A stretch of DNA of 64,000 bases from Paracoccaceae bacterium (GCA_902543185.1 CACBXB010000006.1:62001-126000); one strand, 5' to 3'. Shown: positions 25,231 through 34,319, counted from the first letter of the stretch. Made by a program: numbers and translations. Notes: generated by a model not told the origin, from the letters alone.

Positions 25231-26514
25231 TTAATTGGGAGCATAGGAAGCAGGGTCAACAATATTAGGACGACCTTCAATAAGTAACTCTGTTTTCAGT
25301 GGAGCGTTTGTTGCAATTAATTTTCCACCTCGCACCACAGCAAGTCTATGGGCACGTAATCTTATCACCTCAATGGGATTTTTTGCTTGGAGCAAATTAA
25401 AATTTGCTTTTGTTCCTACATCTATCCCATAATCTTCAAGGTGCATAATAGCCGCCGAGTTTGATGTAATTGCGTCAAAACACCAAGCCATATCCTCGCG
25501 ACTAGACAGTTGGCCAACATGCAAACCCATGAAAGCTGCATCAAGCATGTCAGCTTTACCAAGTGAGTACCAAGGGTCCATGGCACAATCCGAACCAAAT
25601 CCGATCAAAACACCTGCGTCACGTAACTCTCTTACTCTAGTTTGTCCCCTGCGCTTTGGGTAAGTATCATGTCTTCCCTGAAGCATTATGTTTATGAGAG
25701 GATTAGGTATTGCATGAACGCCTGCTTCTGCAATCAATGGTATTAATTTAGATACGTAATAATTATCCATTGAATGCATTGAAGTAAGATGAGAACCTGT
25801 CACCCGGCCCTGCAAGCCAAGGCGCTGGGTTTCATATGCAAGTGTCTCTATATGGCGGCTCATTGGATCATCTGTTTCATCACAATGCATATCAACCAAC
25901 AAACCGCGTTCAGATGCTATTTCACAGAGAGTTTTAATTGATTGGGCCCCTTCCGACATAGTTCGCTCGAAGTGAGGTATGCCCCCAACAATATCGATAC
26001 CCATATCCAAAGCACGAATGGTATTTTCGAGTGCTGTCGGATCGCGGTAAAGCCCATCTTGAGGGAAAGCCACCAATTGAAGTTCTAAATAGTCTTTAAC
26101 TTGATTTTTTACCTCTAAAAGGGCTTGGACACCTTTTAATTCGTTATCACATGTATCTACATGACTTCTTATCGCTCCAATGCCCATTGAAACTGCTAAA
26201 TCACAATATCTTAACGATCTTTCGATTATGTCATCTACAGTTTGAACAGGTTTCAATTCTCCCCAAAGTGATATTCCTTCCAGTAATGTTCCAGATTTAT
26301 TTAATCGTGGCGTGCCGAGAGATAAAGTTGCATCCATATGAAAATGGGGGTCTATAAAAGGCGGAGCCAAAAGCCAACCGTTGGCATCAACAGTTTCTTT
26401 TGCTTCAGCAGCAATATTTTTCTCAACATTGGTAATGAGGCCATTCTTACAGGCTAAATCAATACCTTCCCTTCCATCAGGTAAGGAAGCGTTTTTAACC
26501 AAAAAATCAAACAT
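25231..26514 (-). CDS. codA: Cytosine deaminase-like amidohydrolase
   Basis: A 427-residue metal-dependent deaminase that aligns with E. coli CodA at a constant offset of four residues. Metal ligands are H57 and H59 (IDPHFHMD), H210 (DMHCDETDD) and D309 (GSDC). The catalytic E213 and H242 (GSHLTSMHS) and the substrate-contact Q152 (VAFPQDG) are conserved, as is the DTYPKRRG block. At the position of CodA D314, which touches the pyrimidine ring, this protein has Cys310, so substrate preference may differ. It follows the BMP-type nucleoside transporter genes by 9 bases. Likely role: cytosine (or substituted cytosine) to uracil. Confidence 0.8.
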   Translation of the reverse strand: MFDFLVKNASLPDGREGIDLACKNGLITNVEKNIAAEAKETVDANGWLLAPPFIDPHFHMDATLSLGTPRLNKSGTLLEGISLWGELKPVQTVDDIIERSLRYCDLAVSMGIGAIRSHVDTCDNELKGVQALLEVKNQVKDYLELQLVAFPQDGLYRDPTALENTIRALDMGIDIVGGIPHFERTMSEGAQSIKTLCEIASERGLLVDMHCDETDDPMSRHIETLAYETQRLGLQGRVTGSHLTSMHSMDNYYVSKLIPLIAEAGVHAIPNPLINIMLQGRHDTYPKRRGQTRVRELRDAGVLIGFGSDCAMDPWYSLGKADMLDAAFMGLHVGQLSSREDMAWCFDAITSNSAAIMHLEDYGIDVGTKANFNLLQAKNPIEVIRLRAHRLAVVRGGKLIATNAPLKTELLIEGRPNIVDPASYAPN

Positions 26515-26523
26515 TGTGTATTC

Positions 26524-27468
26524 CTATCTTTGCCCTTTAAACCAAGGTGTGAGTAGAGCTCTTGGATATTCCGCTCGTCTGGCGGCTATAACCAGAGCCA
26601 CAATCGAAAGGACGTATGGCGCTGCAAGAAAAACCTGGGAAGGAACTTTTGCTCCCACCTCGGTCTGCATTCGAACTTGCAATGCATCAAATGCCCCAAA
26701 TAACAACGCACCCAATAAAGCTTTTCCAGGTTTCCAACTAGCAAAAATAACCAAGGCTATACAAATCCAACCCCTTCCATTGACCATTCCAAAGAAAAAA
26801 GCATCAAAAGCTGACATGGTAAGAAAAGCACCGCCCAAAGCCATAAGAGCCGAACCGACTACTATAGCTCCAATCCTTAGTCCATAAACGCTTAAACCTT
26901 GCGCATCCACACTATTTGGATTGTCGCCAACGGCCTTAATCGCAACGCCTAAACCGGTTCGGTTCATAACGTACCAAACAAGTCCAACCATGAACAAGGC
27001 TAACCATGTTAAAGCCGTTTGCTGAAATAAAACTGTCCCAATGAACGGAAGCTCTGATAATATTGGGATTTCCAGTGGTCTAAATGGTTCAATTCTTGGA
27101 GGGGAAGAGACTTTTGGTAACGCAGTCCTGTAAGAAAAGTAACTCACGGACGTTGCAAACAATGTAACACCAAGCCCTGATACGTGCTGAGATAAACCTA
27201 AAGTTACCGTTAAAATAGCATGAATTAACCCAAAAAATCCACCAGCTATTGCGGCAACTACTACACCACCCCAGAGACCGGTACCTAGCCATACAGCCAT
27301 CCAACCCGCCATAGCACCCGCCACGAATATTCCTTCAATTCCTAAATTAAGAACCCCGGATTTTTCACAAATCAAAGCGCCTAAAACACCAAAAATAAGG
27401 GGAGTGGCGATTCTTAAAGAAGCCGCCCAAAAGCTTTCGGTTAAAAGGATTTGAAAAATTTCAATCAC
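26524..27468 (-). CDS. BMP-type nucleoside ABC transporter permease
   Basis: A 314-residue permease of the YufQ/NupQ type (BPD_transp_2). Visible blocks are ATPLIFGVLGALICEKSGVLNLGIEGIF, GVAIKAVGDNPNSVDAQGLSV and GWICIALVIFASWKPGKALLGALLFG. It pairs with the permease at 27469 and abuts it directly. These systems import nucleosides or purine/pyrimidine bases. Confidence 0.85.
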   Translation of the reverse strand: MIEIFQILLTESFWAASLRIATPLIFGVLGALICEKSGVLNLGIEGIFVAGAMAGWMAVWLGTGLWGGVVVAAIAGGFFGLIHAILTVTLGLSQHVSGLGVTLFATSVSYFSYRTALPKVSSPPRIEPFRPLEIPILSELPFIGTVLFQQTALTWLALFMVGLVWYVMNRTGLGVAIKAVGDNPNSVDAQGLSVYGLRIGAIVVGSALMALGGAFLTMSAFDAFFFGMVNGRGWICIALVIFASWKPGKALLGALLFGAFDALQVRMQTEVGAKVPSQVFLAAPYVLSIVALVIAARRAEYPRALLTPWFKGQR

Positions 27469-28539
27469 TTAATTTTTACCTTCTAAGTTTGTTCTCACTA
27501 ATTTGAAGCGGCTAAAAAAACCACCAATAAGGACACAAAGAAGTGAAGTGGAAACAACTAAATCTGCCAGATAAGAGGATACACCCATAGCACGGCTCAT
27601 ACTATCAGCACCAACAAAAACCGATGCTATAAACAAGGCTGATATTACGACACCGATAGGTGATAATCCCGCAAGCATCGCCACAATTATCCCTGCGTAG
27701 CCAAATCCCGGAGACAAATCTGATGTTAGGTAACCCTTCAAACCGGCAACCTCACTTACGCCTGCCATGCCTGCGAGAGCTCCAGAAATCGCAGCTGCGC
27801 CAAGTATTGTGCGGTTGACCTTTATACCAGCGTGCCGAGCGGCAAATACATTCTCCCCAACCGCACGCAATTTAAAACCCCAAACAGATCTTGCCAACAT
27901 AAATTGTGCTATTAAAGCACACACAATTGCAATTATTAGACCGGAGTGTACGCGCATTCTTTCCATTAAGGGAGGTAACATTCCCTGATCAAGAATTGGA
28001 GAACTTTGAGGCCAACCCAAACCCATTGGATCTTTGAGAGGACCTTCCAGCATATACTGTAAAAAAATGATTATAATAAAGTTTAGTAATAAGGTGGTCA
28101 CGACCTCATCTGCGCCATATCTTGTTTTCAATATGGCTGGAACCACCATTCCTGCTGAACCGGCAGCACAACCAAATGCTATAATTAAGGGCAGTAAAAT
28201 AAATGCCGGTGCTTCTATGTAGCCCGTTCCAATCGCAACAGCTGCTATTGCTCCAAGATATAACTGCCCCTCTGCACCTATGTTCCAAAGTTTAGCTCGG
28301 AAAGCCAATGCAGCTGCCAAACCTGTAAACATTAAAGGTGTAGCTCTCGTTAGCATCTCTGAAAATGCAAATTTGGACCCAAATACCCCTTTAGCCATTT
28401 CAACGTATGATATTAAAACCGGCGCCCCGGCTAGCCAAAGCGGAATAGAGGCCAAAATTAGCGCTACAACTGCCGATAGAATGGGTACTCCATAGCTAAA
28501 CATAGCAGAATTTACATCTCTTGGCTCAATCCTTATCAT
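27469..28539 (-). CDS. BMP-type nucleoside ABC transporter permease
   Basis: A 356-residue permease of the YufP/NupP type. Conserved blocks are LAFRAKLWNIGAEGQLYLGAI, KTRYGADEVVTTLLLNFI, LRAVGENVFAARHAGIKVN and SPGFGYAGIIVAMLAGLSP. The start overlaps the ATPase stop by 4 bases. It is the second gene after the ATPase in the BMP operon. Confidence 0.87.
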   Translation of the reverse strand: MIRIEPRDVNSAMFSYGVPILSAVVALILASIPLWLAGAPVLISYVEMAKGVFGSKFAFSEMLTRATPLMFTGLAAALAFRAKLWNIGAEGQLYLGAIAAVAIGTGYIEAPAFILLPLIIAFGCAAGSAGMVVPAILKTRYGADEVVTTLLLNFIIIIFLQYMLEGPLKDPMGLGWPQSSPILDQGMLPPLMERMRVHSGLIIAIVCALIAQFMLARSVWGFKLRAVGENVFAARHAGIKVNRTILGAAAISGALAGMAGVSEVAGLKGYLTSDLSPGFGYAGIIVAMLAGLSPIGVVISALFIASVFVGADSMSRAMGVSSYLADLVVSTSLLCVLIGGFFSRFKLVRTNLEGKN

Positions 28540-30053
28540 GCCGCCTCGCCCGCCATCATTAAGCCAAGAGTTTCCCTATCATGCGTTTCAGCCATTCTAA
28601 GCTTGCCATCATAAATCACCATAATACGATCTGACAAACTTAAAATTTCATCCAAATCTTCAGAAATCAGGATAACACCGGAACCTCTTTGGCGCGCCTC
28701 TAGTAGGCGATTAGCTACATCTGCAGCAGCGCCCATATCTAAACCCCTAGTTGGTTGATTTGCCAGTATCAGTTTTGGGGAGGCTTCAAAAACTCGAGCC
28801 AAAATTAATTTTTGAATATTACCACCTGATAGTAAGCGTGCCGAGGCGTTTGGACCCGGACCTCTAACATCATATTTTGAGCTTAAATTTGAGCAATGCC
28901 TCATTATAGCCTCGTGATTAAGCAAACCACGGCTTTGAACCTTACCATCATTTAAATCTTCTATTATCATATTTTCGGCGACGCTCATTTGGCCAACGAT
29001 ACCATCTTTATGCCTATCTTCTGGTATTCGACCGACCCCGGCCTGGATTATATTAGACGGATCATTTGTGAGAATATTTTTACCATCAATCTTAATTTTA
29101 CCTGAAGACGACTTTACCAAACCAGAGATAGCATTTGCCAGTACAGTCTGACCGTTCCCTGAAATTCCAGCAATTCCTAAGATTTCATGCTTATTCACTG
29201 ATAGACTTATGTTAGAGAGACTTTCTCTCTTTGAAGAACCAGAAATAGTCAAATTATCCACTTCTAATACTGGCTCTCCAACCTGTAGTTCTTTTTTTGA
29301 GAATACTTTTGTTTCTTCTCCAACCATCAACCGCGCTATTTTTCGCTCATTAGCTTCCTTACTTGAAATTTCACCCACCTTTCGGCCATGGCGAAGGACT
29401 GCTATTCGATTTGAAAAAGCCAAAACTTCACGCAATTTATGAGAAATAAAAATCACTGAGAGACCATTTTTAGTCATGGCAGTAATATTCTCAAATAACT
29501 TATCAGCTTCTTGTGGCGTAAGAACCGCTGTTGGTTCATCAAGAACAAGGATATTTACGTCCTGATATAGAGCTTTTAAAATTTCAACACGTTGTCTCTC
29601 ACCCACCGTCAACCTTCCAACAGCAACATCCATTGGAGCGACCAATCCACTATCATTCATAATTTTTTGAATTTTTCGGATCGCTTGCGACTTGTTGCGT
29701 CTTAAATGAATAAAGCTCTCTGACCCAAGCATTATATTATCAAGGGCGTCCAAATTTTCCGCTAAGGTAAAATGTTGATGAACCATACCAATCCCAGCAG
29801 CAATAGAAGCTTGGGGGTTACCTAGTTGTAACGGCTTAGCATGCCCTGATCCATCAATTATTTCTATTTTGCCGCTATCTGGCATGTAGTGGCCAAACAA
29901 CATGTTCATTAATGTTGTTTTACCAGCTCCATTTTCGCCGAGTAGCGCAAGTACTTCACCTGTAAAAAGTTTTAAACTAATTGCGTCAGCCGCCCGGACA
30001 GAACCAAAGCTCTTTGACAAACCGTCAAGAATTAGTACAGGTGAAGAAGTCAT
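28536..30053 (-). CDS. BMP-type nucleoside ABC transporter ATPase (two ABC domains)
   Basis: A tandem ATPase of the YufO/RbsA type, about 505 residues. Domain 1 has Walker A GENGAGKTT and LVLDEPTAVLTPQEAD, with signature VGERQR rather than the canonical LSGGQ. Domain 2 has a degenerate Walker A region GISGNGQ, signature LSGGNIQK and ANQPTRGLDMG in place of a full Walker B. Such asymmetry is normal in this family. The ATG at 30053 is chosen; a GTG at 30071 is possible but lies inside the upstream hairpin. Confidence 0.85.
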   Translation of the reverse strand: MTSSPVLILDGLSKSFGSVRAADAISLKLFTGEVLALLGENGAGKTTLMNMLFGHYMPDSGKIEIIDGSGHAKPLQLGNPQASIAAGIGMVHQHFTLAENLDALDNIMLGSESFIHLRRNKSQAIRKIQKIMNDSGLVAPMDVAVGRLTVGERQRVEILKALYQDVNILVLDEPTAVLTPQEADKLFENITAMTKNGLSVIFISHKLREVLAFSNRIAVLRHGRKVGEISSKEANERKIARLMVGEETKVFSKKELQVGEPVLEVDNLTISGSSKRESLSNISLSVNKHEILGIAGISGNGQTVLANAISGLVKSSSGKIKIDGKNILTNDPSNIIQAGVGRIPEDRHKDGIVGQMSVAENMIIEDLNDGKVQSRGLLNHEAIMRHCSNLSSKYDVRGPGPNASARLLSGGNIQKLILARVFEASPKLILANQPTRGLDMGAAADVANRLLEARQRGSGVILISEDLDEILSLSDRIMVIYDGKLRMAETHDRETLGLMMAGEAA

Positions 30054-30060
30054 ACTATGA

Positions 30061-30088
30061 TTGGTCGGCACAAATAAGTGCCGACCAA
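30061..30088 (-). terminator. Intercistronic hairpin between BMP binding protein and ATPase genes
   Basis: A perfect 11-bp inverted repeat (TTGGTCGGCAC / GTGCCGACCAA) with a 6-base loop lies between the binding-protein stop and the ATPase start. No U tract follows in the direction of transcription. It probably stabilises the binding-protein mRNA 3' end or attenuates the downstream genes. Confidence 0.7.
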
Positions 30089-30094
30089 TAAAAA

Positions 30095-31087
30095 TTAACC
30101 GTCAGATTGAGGCCGAGCATCATTCACGTTTACTCGGAATAAACCGTCTAGTATTTCTTGCTGTTTTGCTTTCACCGAAGATGCCACATCAGCTGGAACA
30201 AGGCTTTCATCCATTACCAGAGATCCTCCACCATAGGCCATAAAGCTGTATTGTCCATAGTCCGCTGCTTCGAAATTGCCTGACACAACATTTGATATCG
30301 CTTTATCTATTGTTGCTTCCATATGCCATAAAGCAGAGGCCAAAATAGTTCCTGGGTAATCACCAGAAGTATCTATAACGTTGCCAATGGCCTTAACGCC
30401 TCTTTCAACAGCAGCATCTGATACACCAAAGCGTTCCGCATACATTATGTCGGCTCCAGCATCCATCATGGCAAATGCACTCTCTTTTGCTTTGGGTGGG
30501 TCATACCAGCTATCTATAAAGTTCACCATAAACTTAACATCTGGATTTACGTCTCTAGCGCCATCCATAAATGCATGCATTAAACGGTTAACTTCCGGAA
30601 TAGCATATCCGCCAACCATTCCAATTTTATTCGACTTAGTCATTGAACCAGCAATCATTCCCGACAGGTATGATGGCTCATGGATCCAGTTATCGAATAC
30701 CGCAAAATTTGGTCCAACCCCTCCAAATGAAGAGCCCATTAAAAATGCGGTGTTTTGATAATCTTTTGCAACTTTTCGAGCAGCTCTTTCCAAACCAAAG
30801 ACTTCCCCCACTATGAGTTGTTGTCCCTGCTCTGCATATTCACGCATAACACGCTCATAGTCTGTGTTAGCCACATTTTCAGAGTATGTGTATTCTATAT
30901 CGCCCCGATCAGCTGCCGTATTCAAAGCTTTGTGAATGCGGCTTATCCACTGCTGTTCAACCGGCAACGTATAAATTGCCGCAACTTTAATTTTATCAGC
31001 AGCAGCAATGCCAACTGATGAGAATAGGCTGGCGCTTGCCACTAAAGCGAGTGCTAACCTACGACTTATTTGGTGCGTAAGAGTCAT
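30095..31087 (-). CDS. BMP-family nucleoside-binding protein
   Basis: A 330-residue periplasmic protein (BMP/Med family) with a twin-Arg-like, hydrophobic signal region (ISRRLALALVASASLF, cleavage near GIAAA). Family blocks are KVAAIYTLPVEQQWISRIHKAL, LIVGEVFGLERAARKVAKDY, and KIGMVGGYAIPEVNRLMHAF. The start at 31087 is chosen because AGGGGG lies 6 bases before it. It is the first gene of a six-gene operon (binding protein, ATPase, two permeases, deaminase, EamA transporter). The deaminase context suggests a nucleoside or nucleobase ligand. Confidence 0.85.
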   Translation of the reverse strand: MTLTHQISRRLALALVASASLFSSVGIAAADKIKVAAIYTLPVEQQWISRIHKALNTAADRGDIEYTYSENVANTDYERVMREYAEQGQQLIVGEVFGLERAARKVAKDYQNTAFLMGSSFGGVGPNFAVFDNWIHEPSYLSGMIAGSMTKSNKIGMVGGYAIPEVNRLMHAFMDGARDVNPDVKFMVNFIDSWYDPPKAKESAFAMMDAGADIMYAERFGVSDAAVERGVKAIGNVIDTSGDYPGTILASALWHMEATIDKAISNVVSGNFEAADYGQYSFMAYGGGSLVMDESLVPADVASSVKAKQQEILDGLFRVNVNDARPQSDG

Positions 31088-31227
31088 ATTTTTCCCCCTT
31101 GTCATTACACCAGAGAAGTGTGCTTTCGTTTGCACAATTAATCAATAACTTATTTTGTTTAAGAACAAAGAAACTAAAAAATGAGATGATTTGAGGAAAT
31201 ATTTACACAGCAAGTCTTTTCTCAATA

Positions 31228-32373
31228 CTAATTTGGTGAAGTAAATTTTATTAACCGAGCATTGGACCCATCCTCAATTACCCAAATGGAACCGTTCTTT
31301 TGAACTTCAACATCTCTGACTCGCACACGCCATGAAAACCTTTCTTCATCAACGACTTTTTCATCTTTGAATTTCAGCCTGACTAAGGACTTACCTTTTA
31401 ATCCTCCTAAAAGTGCTTGTCCCTGCCAGTCTTTAAATTCATTTCCCTTGTAGAAAGTTAGCCCCGAAGGAGCCAACGTTGGAACCCAATATGTTACTGG
31501 TGCAGTAAATTCCGGCCTTGTATCGTGTGATGGAATTATAGCACCACTGTAATGATTGCCCTCCGAAACTAATGGCCAACCATAGTTGGATCCAGGCACG
31601 ATAAGATTCAACTCATCTCCATGTCTCGGACCCATTTCATTGGCCCATAAATTATTTTCCTGATCAAAAGCTATGCCAAGGGGATTTCTATGCCCAGTCG
31701 TCCAAAATGTTTTGGCCAATTCACCTTTGCTTTGAAAAGGATTCTGCTGTGGAACCGTTCCATCATCGTTTAGACGGACTATCTTTCCAAAATTGGTGTC
31801 CCACATTTGAGCAGGTTTTTGCATTTGCCGATCACCAGAGGTGATGAATATTTTGTTTTCGTGGGCAGATCCCTCAGGACCAAAAACTATTCGATGAGAA
31901 AAATGTCCTTTGCCTTTTACTGCTGGAAATTGCTCCCATATCCTTTGCCTGTTTTCTAACTTGGGGCTATTGAGGTCGCTTAATTTAGCTCGATCAACCA
32001 CGGCATATCTTGTCTTACCTCCATCATCCGAGGTTATGTAAGAGAGATAAATGAGTTTATTTTTTTTATAATTTGGATGTGGGACAACATCACCCATTCC
32101 GCCTTGCCCACCGTACTGAACTTTCATAATATTTTTGACTTCAGTTTTGGATCCAGAACTGTCTACAAGCCATAGTTTGCCTGGCTTCGTTGCGACCAAA
32201 AGATGGTCGTTGTCTATGAAAGACATTGACCAGGGGTAGTTAAATGTTAAGACTACTTCTCCCTGAATTTTAGACCCTAGGTTCCCTTCAATTATGTTGT
32301 TTGCAAAACTGTGGCTAGCGGCAATCAACAGCGAAAAAATTAAATAAAATTTATACAAAAGTCTTCCATTCAA
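31228..32373 (-). CDS. PQQ-dependent soluble aldose sugar dehydrogenase-like protein
   Basis: A 381-residue secreted six-bladed beta-propeller of the YliI/Asd type. A hydrophobic signal peptide covers about residues 6-24 (ASHSFA). Propeller blocks seen are WSMSFIDNDHLLVATKPGKLWLV, GGQGGMGDVVPHPNY, GHFSHRIVFGPEG, TTGHRNPLGIAF, MGPRHGDELN and GSNYGWPLVSEG. It would oxidise aldoses in the periplasm with PQQ; no PQQ synthesis gene is in the window. The start codon is TTG with no strong ribosome-binding site, so the exact start is uncertain. Confidence 0.8.
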   Translation of the reverse strand: MNGRLLYKFYLIFSLLIAASHSFANNIIEGNLGSKIQGEVVLTFNYPWSMSFIDNDHLLVATKPGKLWLVDSSGSKTEVKNIMKVQYGGQGGMGDVVPHPNYKKNKLIYLSYITSDDGGKTRYAVVDRAKLSDLNSPKLENRQRIWEQFPAVKGKGHFSHRIVFGPEGSAHENKIFITSGDRQMQKPAQMWDTNFGKIVRLNDDGTVPQQNPFQSKGELAKTFWTTGHRNPLGIAFDQENNLWANEMGPRHGDELNLIVPGSNYGWPLVSEGNHYSGAIIPSHDTRPEFTAPVTYWVPTLAPSGLTFYKGNEFKDWQGQALLGGLKGKSLVRLKFKDEKVVDEERFSWRVRVRDVEVQKNGSIWVIEDGSNARLIKFTSPN

Positions 32374-32453
32374 CTCGAGTTAGATAAAATAAAATCCATA
32401 GTTTTAATTTTACGATCATAAGTTTATAACATATTTCCTAAAGCAGATAACCA

Positions 32454-32546
32454 ATGAAAAGATCAGAAATAAACAATATTATGCTTGAAGCTAATGAATT
32501 TATTCAAAAATTTGATATCACTCAGCGGCTTAAGTACCAAGGTTAA
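32454..32546 (+). pseudogene. 30-codon ORF resembling the N-terminus of D-lyxose isomerase
   Basis: An ATG-initiated 30-codon frame begins MKRSEINNIMLEANEFIQKF. That strongly recalls the first 20 residues of D-lyxose isomerase (Lyx_isomer family) proteins, which normally run to about 225 residues. The similarity stops after about 22 residues and the frame ends at 32546. It is best explained as the remnant of a deleted isomerase gene. Alternatively it is a short leader ORF for the membrane-protein gene whose TTG start is 3 bases downstream. Confidence 0.5.
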
Positions 32547-32549
32547 ATT

Positions 32550-33581
32550 TTGATCTCTCCAATACTCAAAACTCATTTCATAGCTTTAATTGGAGCTGGC
32601 TTATTTCTCTTTATAAATGCACCTTTGCCATGGTTGTTTGGCCCCCTTACTAGCTGCCTTATCGCTGCTCTTTTTGGCTATAAATTGAAAGTATACAAAC
32701 CCTTAGGAGATGGAATGCGCACAATATTGGGGGTTGCAGTTGGTGCAGCAGTGACCCCAGCATTTTTCTATAGTATTCCAAGCTTAACTACTACACTTCT
32801 AATTATTCCATTATTCACCGTTCTTATTGGACTGTTAGGTGTATTATTTTTCAGAAAATTTTTCAATTTTGATTTTCCAACAGCATATTTTTCATCAATG
32901 CCTGGTGGTGTACAAGATATGATTGTGTTTGCTGAAGAGGCAGGCGCCAATGTTCGTTCAGTTTCTCTAATTCATGCAACTCGCATTTTAGTTATAGTTG
33001 TTTTTTTACCCATTGTTTTAAGCTCATTTTGGGAAATAAATCTTACTAATCCTCCTGGAATGCCTATAAAGGAACTCCAACCCCTACAGCTCCTGCTGCT
33101 TTTAGTTAGTGCTGTTTTTGGATGGAGAATTGCGAAGAAATTAGGTATATTTGGCGCTTCTATATTAGGGCCTTTGATTTTGGCTGCCGTTTTTAGTTTA
33201 AGCGGGCTCTTAACCAATCGCCCACCAGCTGAAATAATTTGGGCTGCACAATATTTTATCGCAATAGGCATAGGTGTAAAATATGTAGGAATTTCTTCGA
33301 TTGAAATACGCCGTGATATTTTAGCTGGAGTTATTTTCAGCATACTGCTGCTGCTTCTAACTACCTGTGTCTTGGTCTTCGTTTTAATTTTAAAAATAGC
33401 AGAACCAGTTGAGGCTATTCTATCATTTGCTCCCGGAGGTCAGGGTGAACTGGTTGTTTTGGCTATTATTGTCGGGGCGGATTTAACTTTCGTTGTAGCC
33501 CATCACCTATTGAGAATATTTTTTGTAATTTTAGGCGCTCCAATCGTGATGGCCATGTTACCACAAAAATATAAAAATTGA
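32550..33581 (+). CDS. AbrB-family integral membrane protein
   Basis: A 343-residue protein with about ten hydrophobic segments in two repeats, each carrying a PLPWLFGPL or PGG-type block (FSSMPGGVQDMIVFAEEAGA, SFAPGGQGELVVLAII). This is the AbrB membrane family, often mis-labelled ammonia monooxygenase; it is probably a transporter. The start is TTG with AAGGTT 6 bases upstream. Substrate unknown. Confidence 0.75.
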   Translation: MISPILKTHFIALIGAGLFLFINAPLPWLFGPLTSCLIAALFGYKLKVYKPLGDGMRTILGVAVGAAVTPAFFYSIPSLTTTLLIIPLFTVLIGLLGVLFFRKFFNFDFPTAYFSSMPGGVQDMIVFAEEAGANVRSVSLIHATRILVIVVFLPIVLSSFWEINLTNPPGMPIKELQPLQLLLLLVSAVFGWRIAKKLGIFGASILGPLILAAVFSLSGLLTNRPPAEIIWAAQYFIAIGIGVKYVGISSIEIRRDILAGVIFSILLLLLTTCVLVFVLILKIAEPVEAILSFAPGGQGELVVLAIIVGADLTFVVAHHLLRIFFVILGAPIVMAMLPQKYKN

Positions 33582-33608
33582 CTTCAATAATTCGTCGCAG
33601 AAAATAAG

Positions 33609-34319
33609 CTACATATGCCTTGTAACGCCCCCGTCCGACCTAATGCTTTGACCAGTTATGTAACTGCTATCATCAGATAGTAAAAATGCCGCTACCTTTG
33701 CCTGTTCTTCAGCTCTAGCCAAACGATTTAGTGATGATAATTTTGCAAATTCATCAGGTAAATTCAAACTGTCAGTAAAACCCGGCAGAAGGCAATTCAT
33801 TCGAATGTTATCCGCTCCGTATCTGTCTGAAAATAATTTTGTAAAAGAAGAAACCCCTGCCCTATAAACACTGGATGTAGGAAAAGTGAGACTTGGTTCA
33901 AAAGCAGAAAAAGTAGTAATATTAACTATTGATCCACCCCCTTGTTCTAGCATTATTGGTGTTACTAATTTTGCAATCCTAATGACGGGTTTAATTATCA
34001 TTTGATTCGCTTTGTCCCAGTCTTCATCCTCAATTTCCAAAAGATCACCTTTCGGAGGCCCTCCCACGTGGACCAAAACCGAGTCAATTCGCCCATATTT
34101 CTCCATTGTAAAATCAATAATACTTTTCAAATTTTCAGGAACCTCGGCTTTTCCACGTAAAGCAATACCATTCAATTCTTCAGCTAGTTGTTCACAACTA
34201 TCGGATGGCGACATTAGTGAGAGTTTATAACCTCTTTTTTGCATTTCCTTAGCTGTAGCAGCGCCCATGCCCCTGCCACCACCTATTACAAGACAAGTTT
34301 TTCCTACCATCTTATCCAC
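33609..34319 (-). CDS. SDR-family oxidoreductase with altered active site
   Basis: A 236-residue Rossmann protein. The nucleotide-binding loop is GGGRGMG (residues 13-19) and the end RSDGGVTRHM is typical of classical SDRs. The usual YxxxK becomes Y152-R-A-G-V156, so the catalytic lysine is missing, and NNAG is replaced by HVGGPP. It is either a non-canonical SDR or one with a shifted proton relay. It is divergent from the quinone reductase gene at 34431. Confidence 0.75.
   Translation of the reverse strand: MDKMVGKTCLVIGGGRGMGAATAKEMQKRGYKLSLMSPSDSCEQLAEELNGIALRGKAEVPENLKSIIDFTMEKYGRIDSVLVHVGGPPKGDLLEIEDEDWDKANQMIIKPVIRIAKLVTPIMLEQGGGSIVNITTFSAFEPSLTFPTSSVYRAGVSSFTKLFSDRYGADNIRMNCLLPGFTDSLNLPDEFAKLSSLNRLARAEEQAKVAAFLLSDDSSYITGQSIRSDGGVTRHM

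Noticed and set aside
26381-26887. 168-codon plus-strand open frame
   Set aside because: Antisense to the ends of the deaminase and permease genes, both with conserved motifs.
31119-31169. Short inverted repeats upstream of the BMP operon as regulator sites
   Set aside because: TGTGC/GCACA and TTTGTT/AACAAA pairs are short and do not match the RutR-like motif.
32550-33581. Ammonia monooxygenase
   Set aside because: A frequent mislabel for the AbrB membrane family; no AmoA motif is present.
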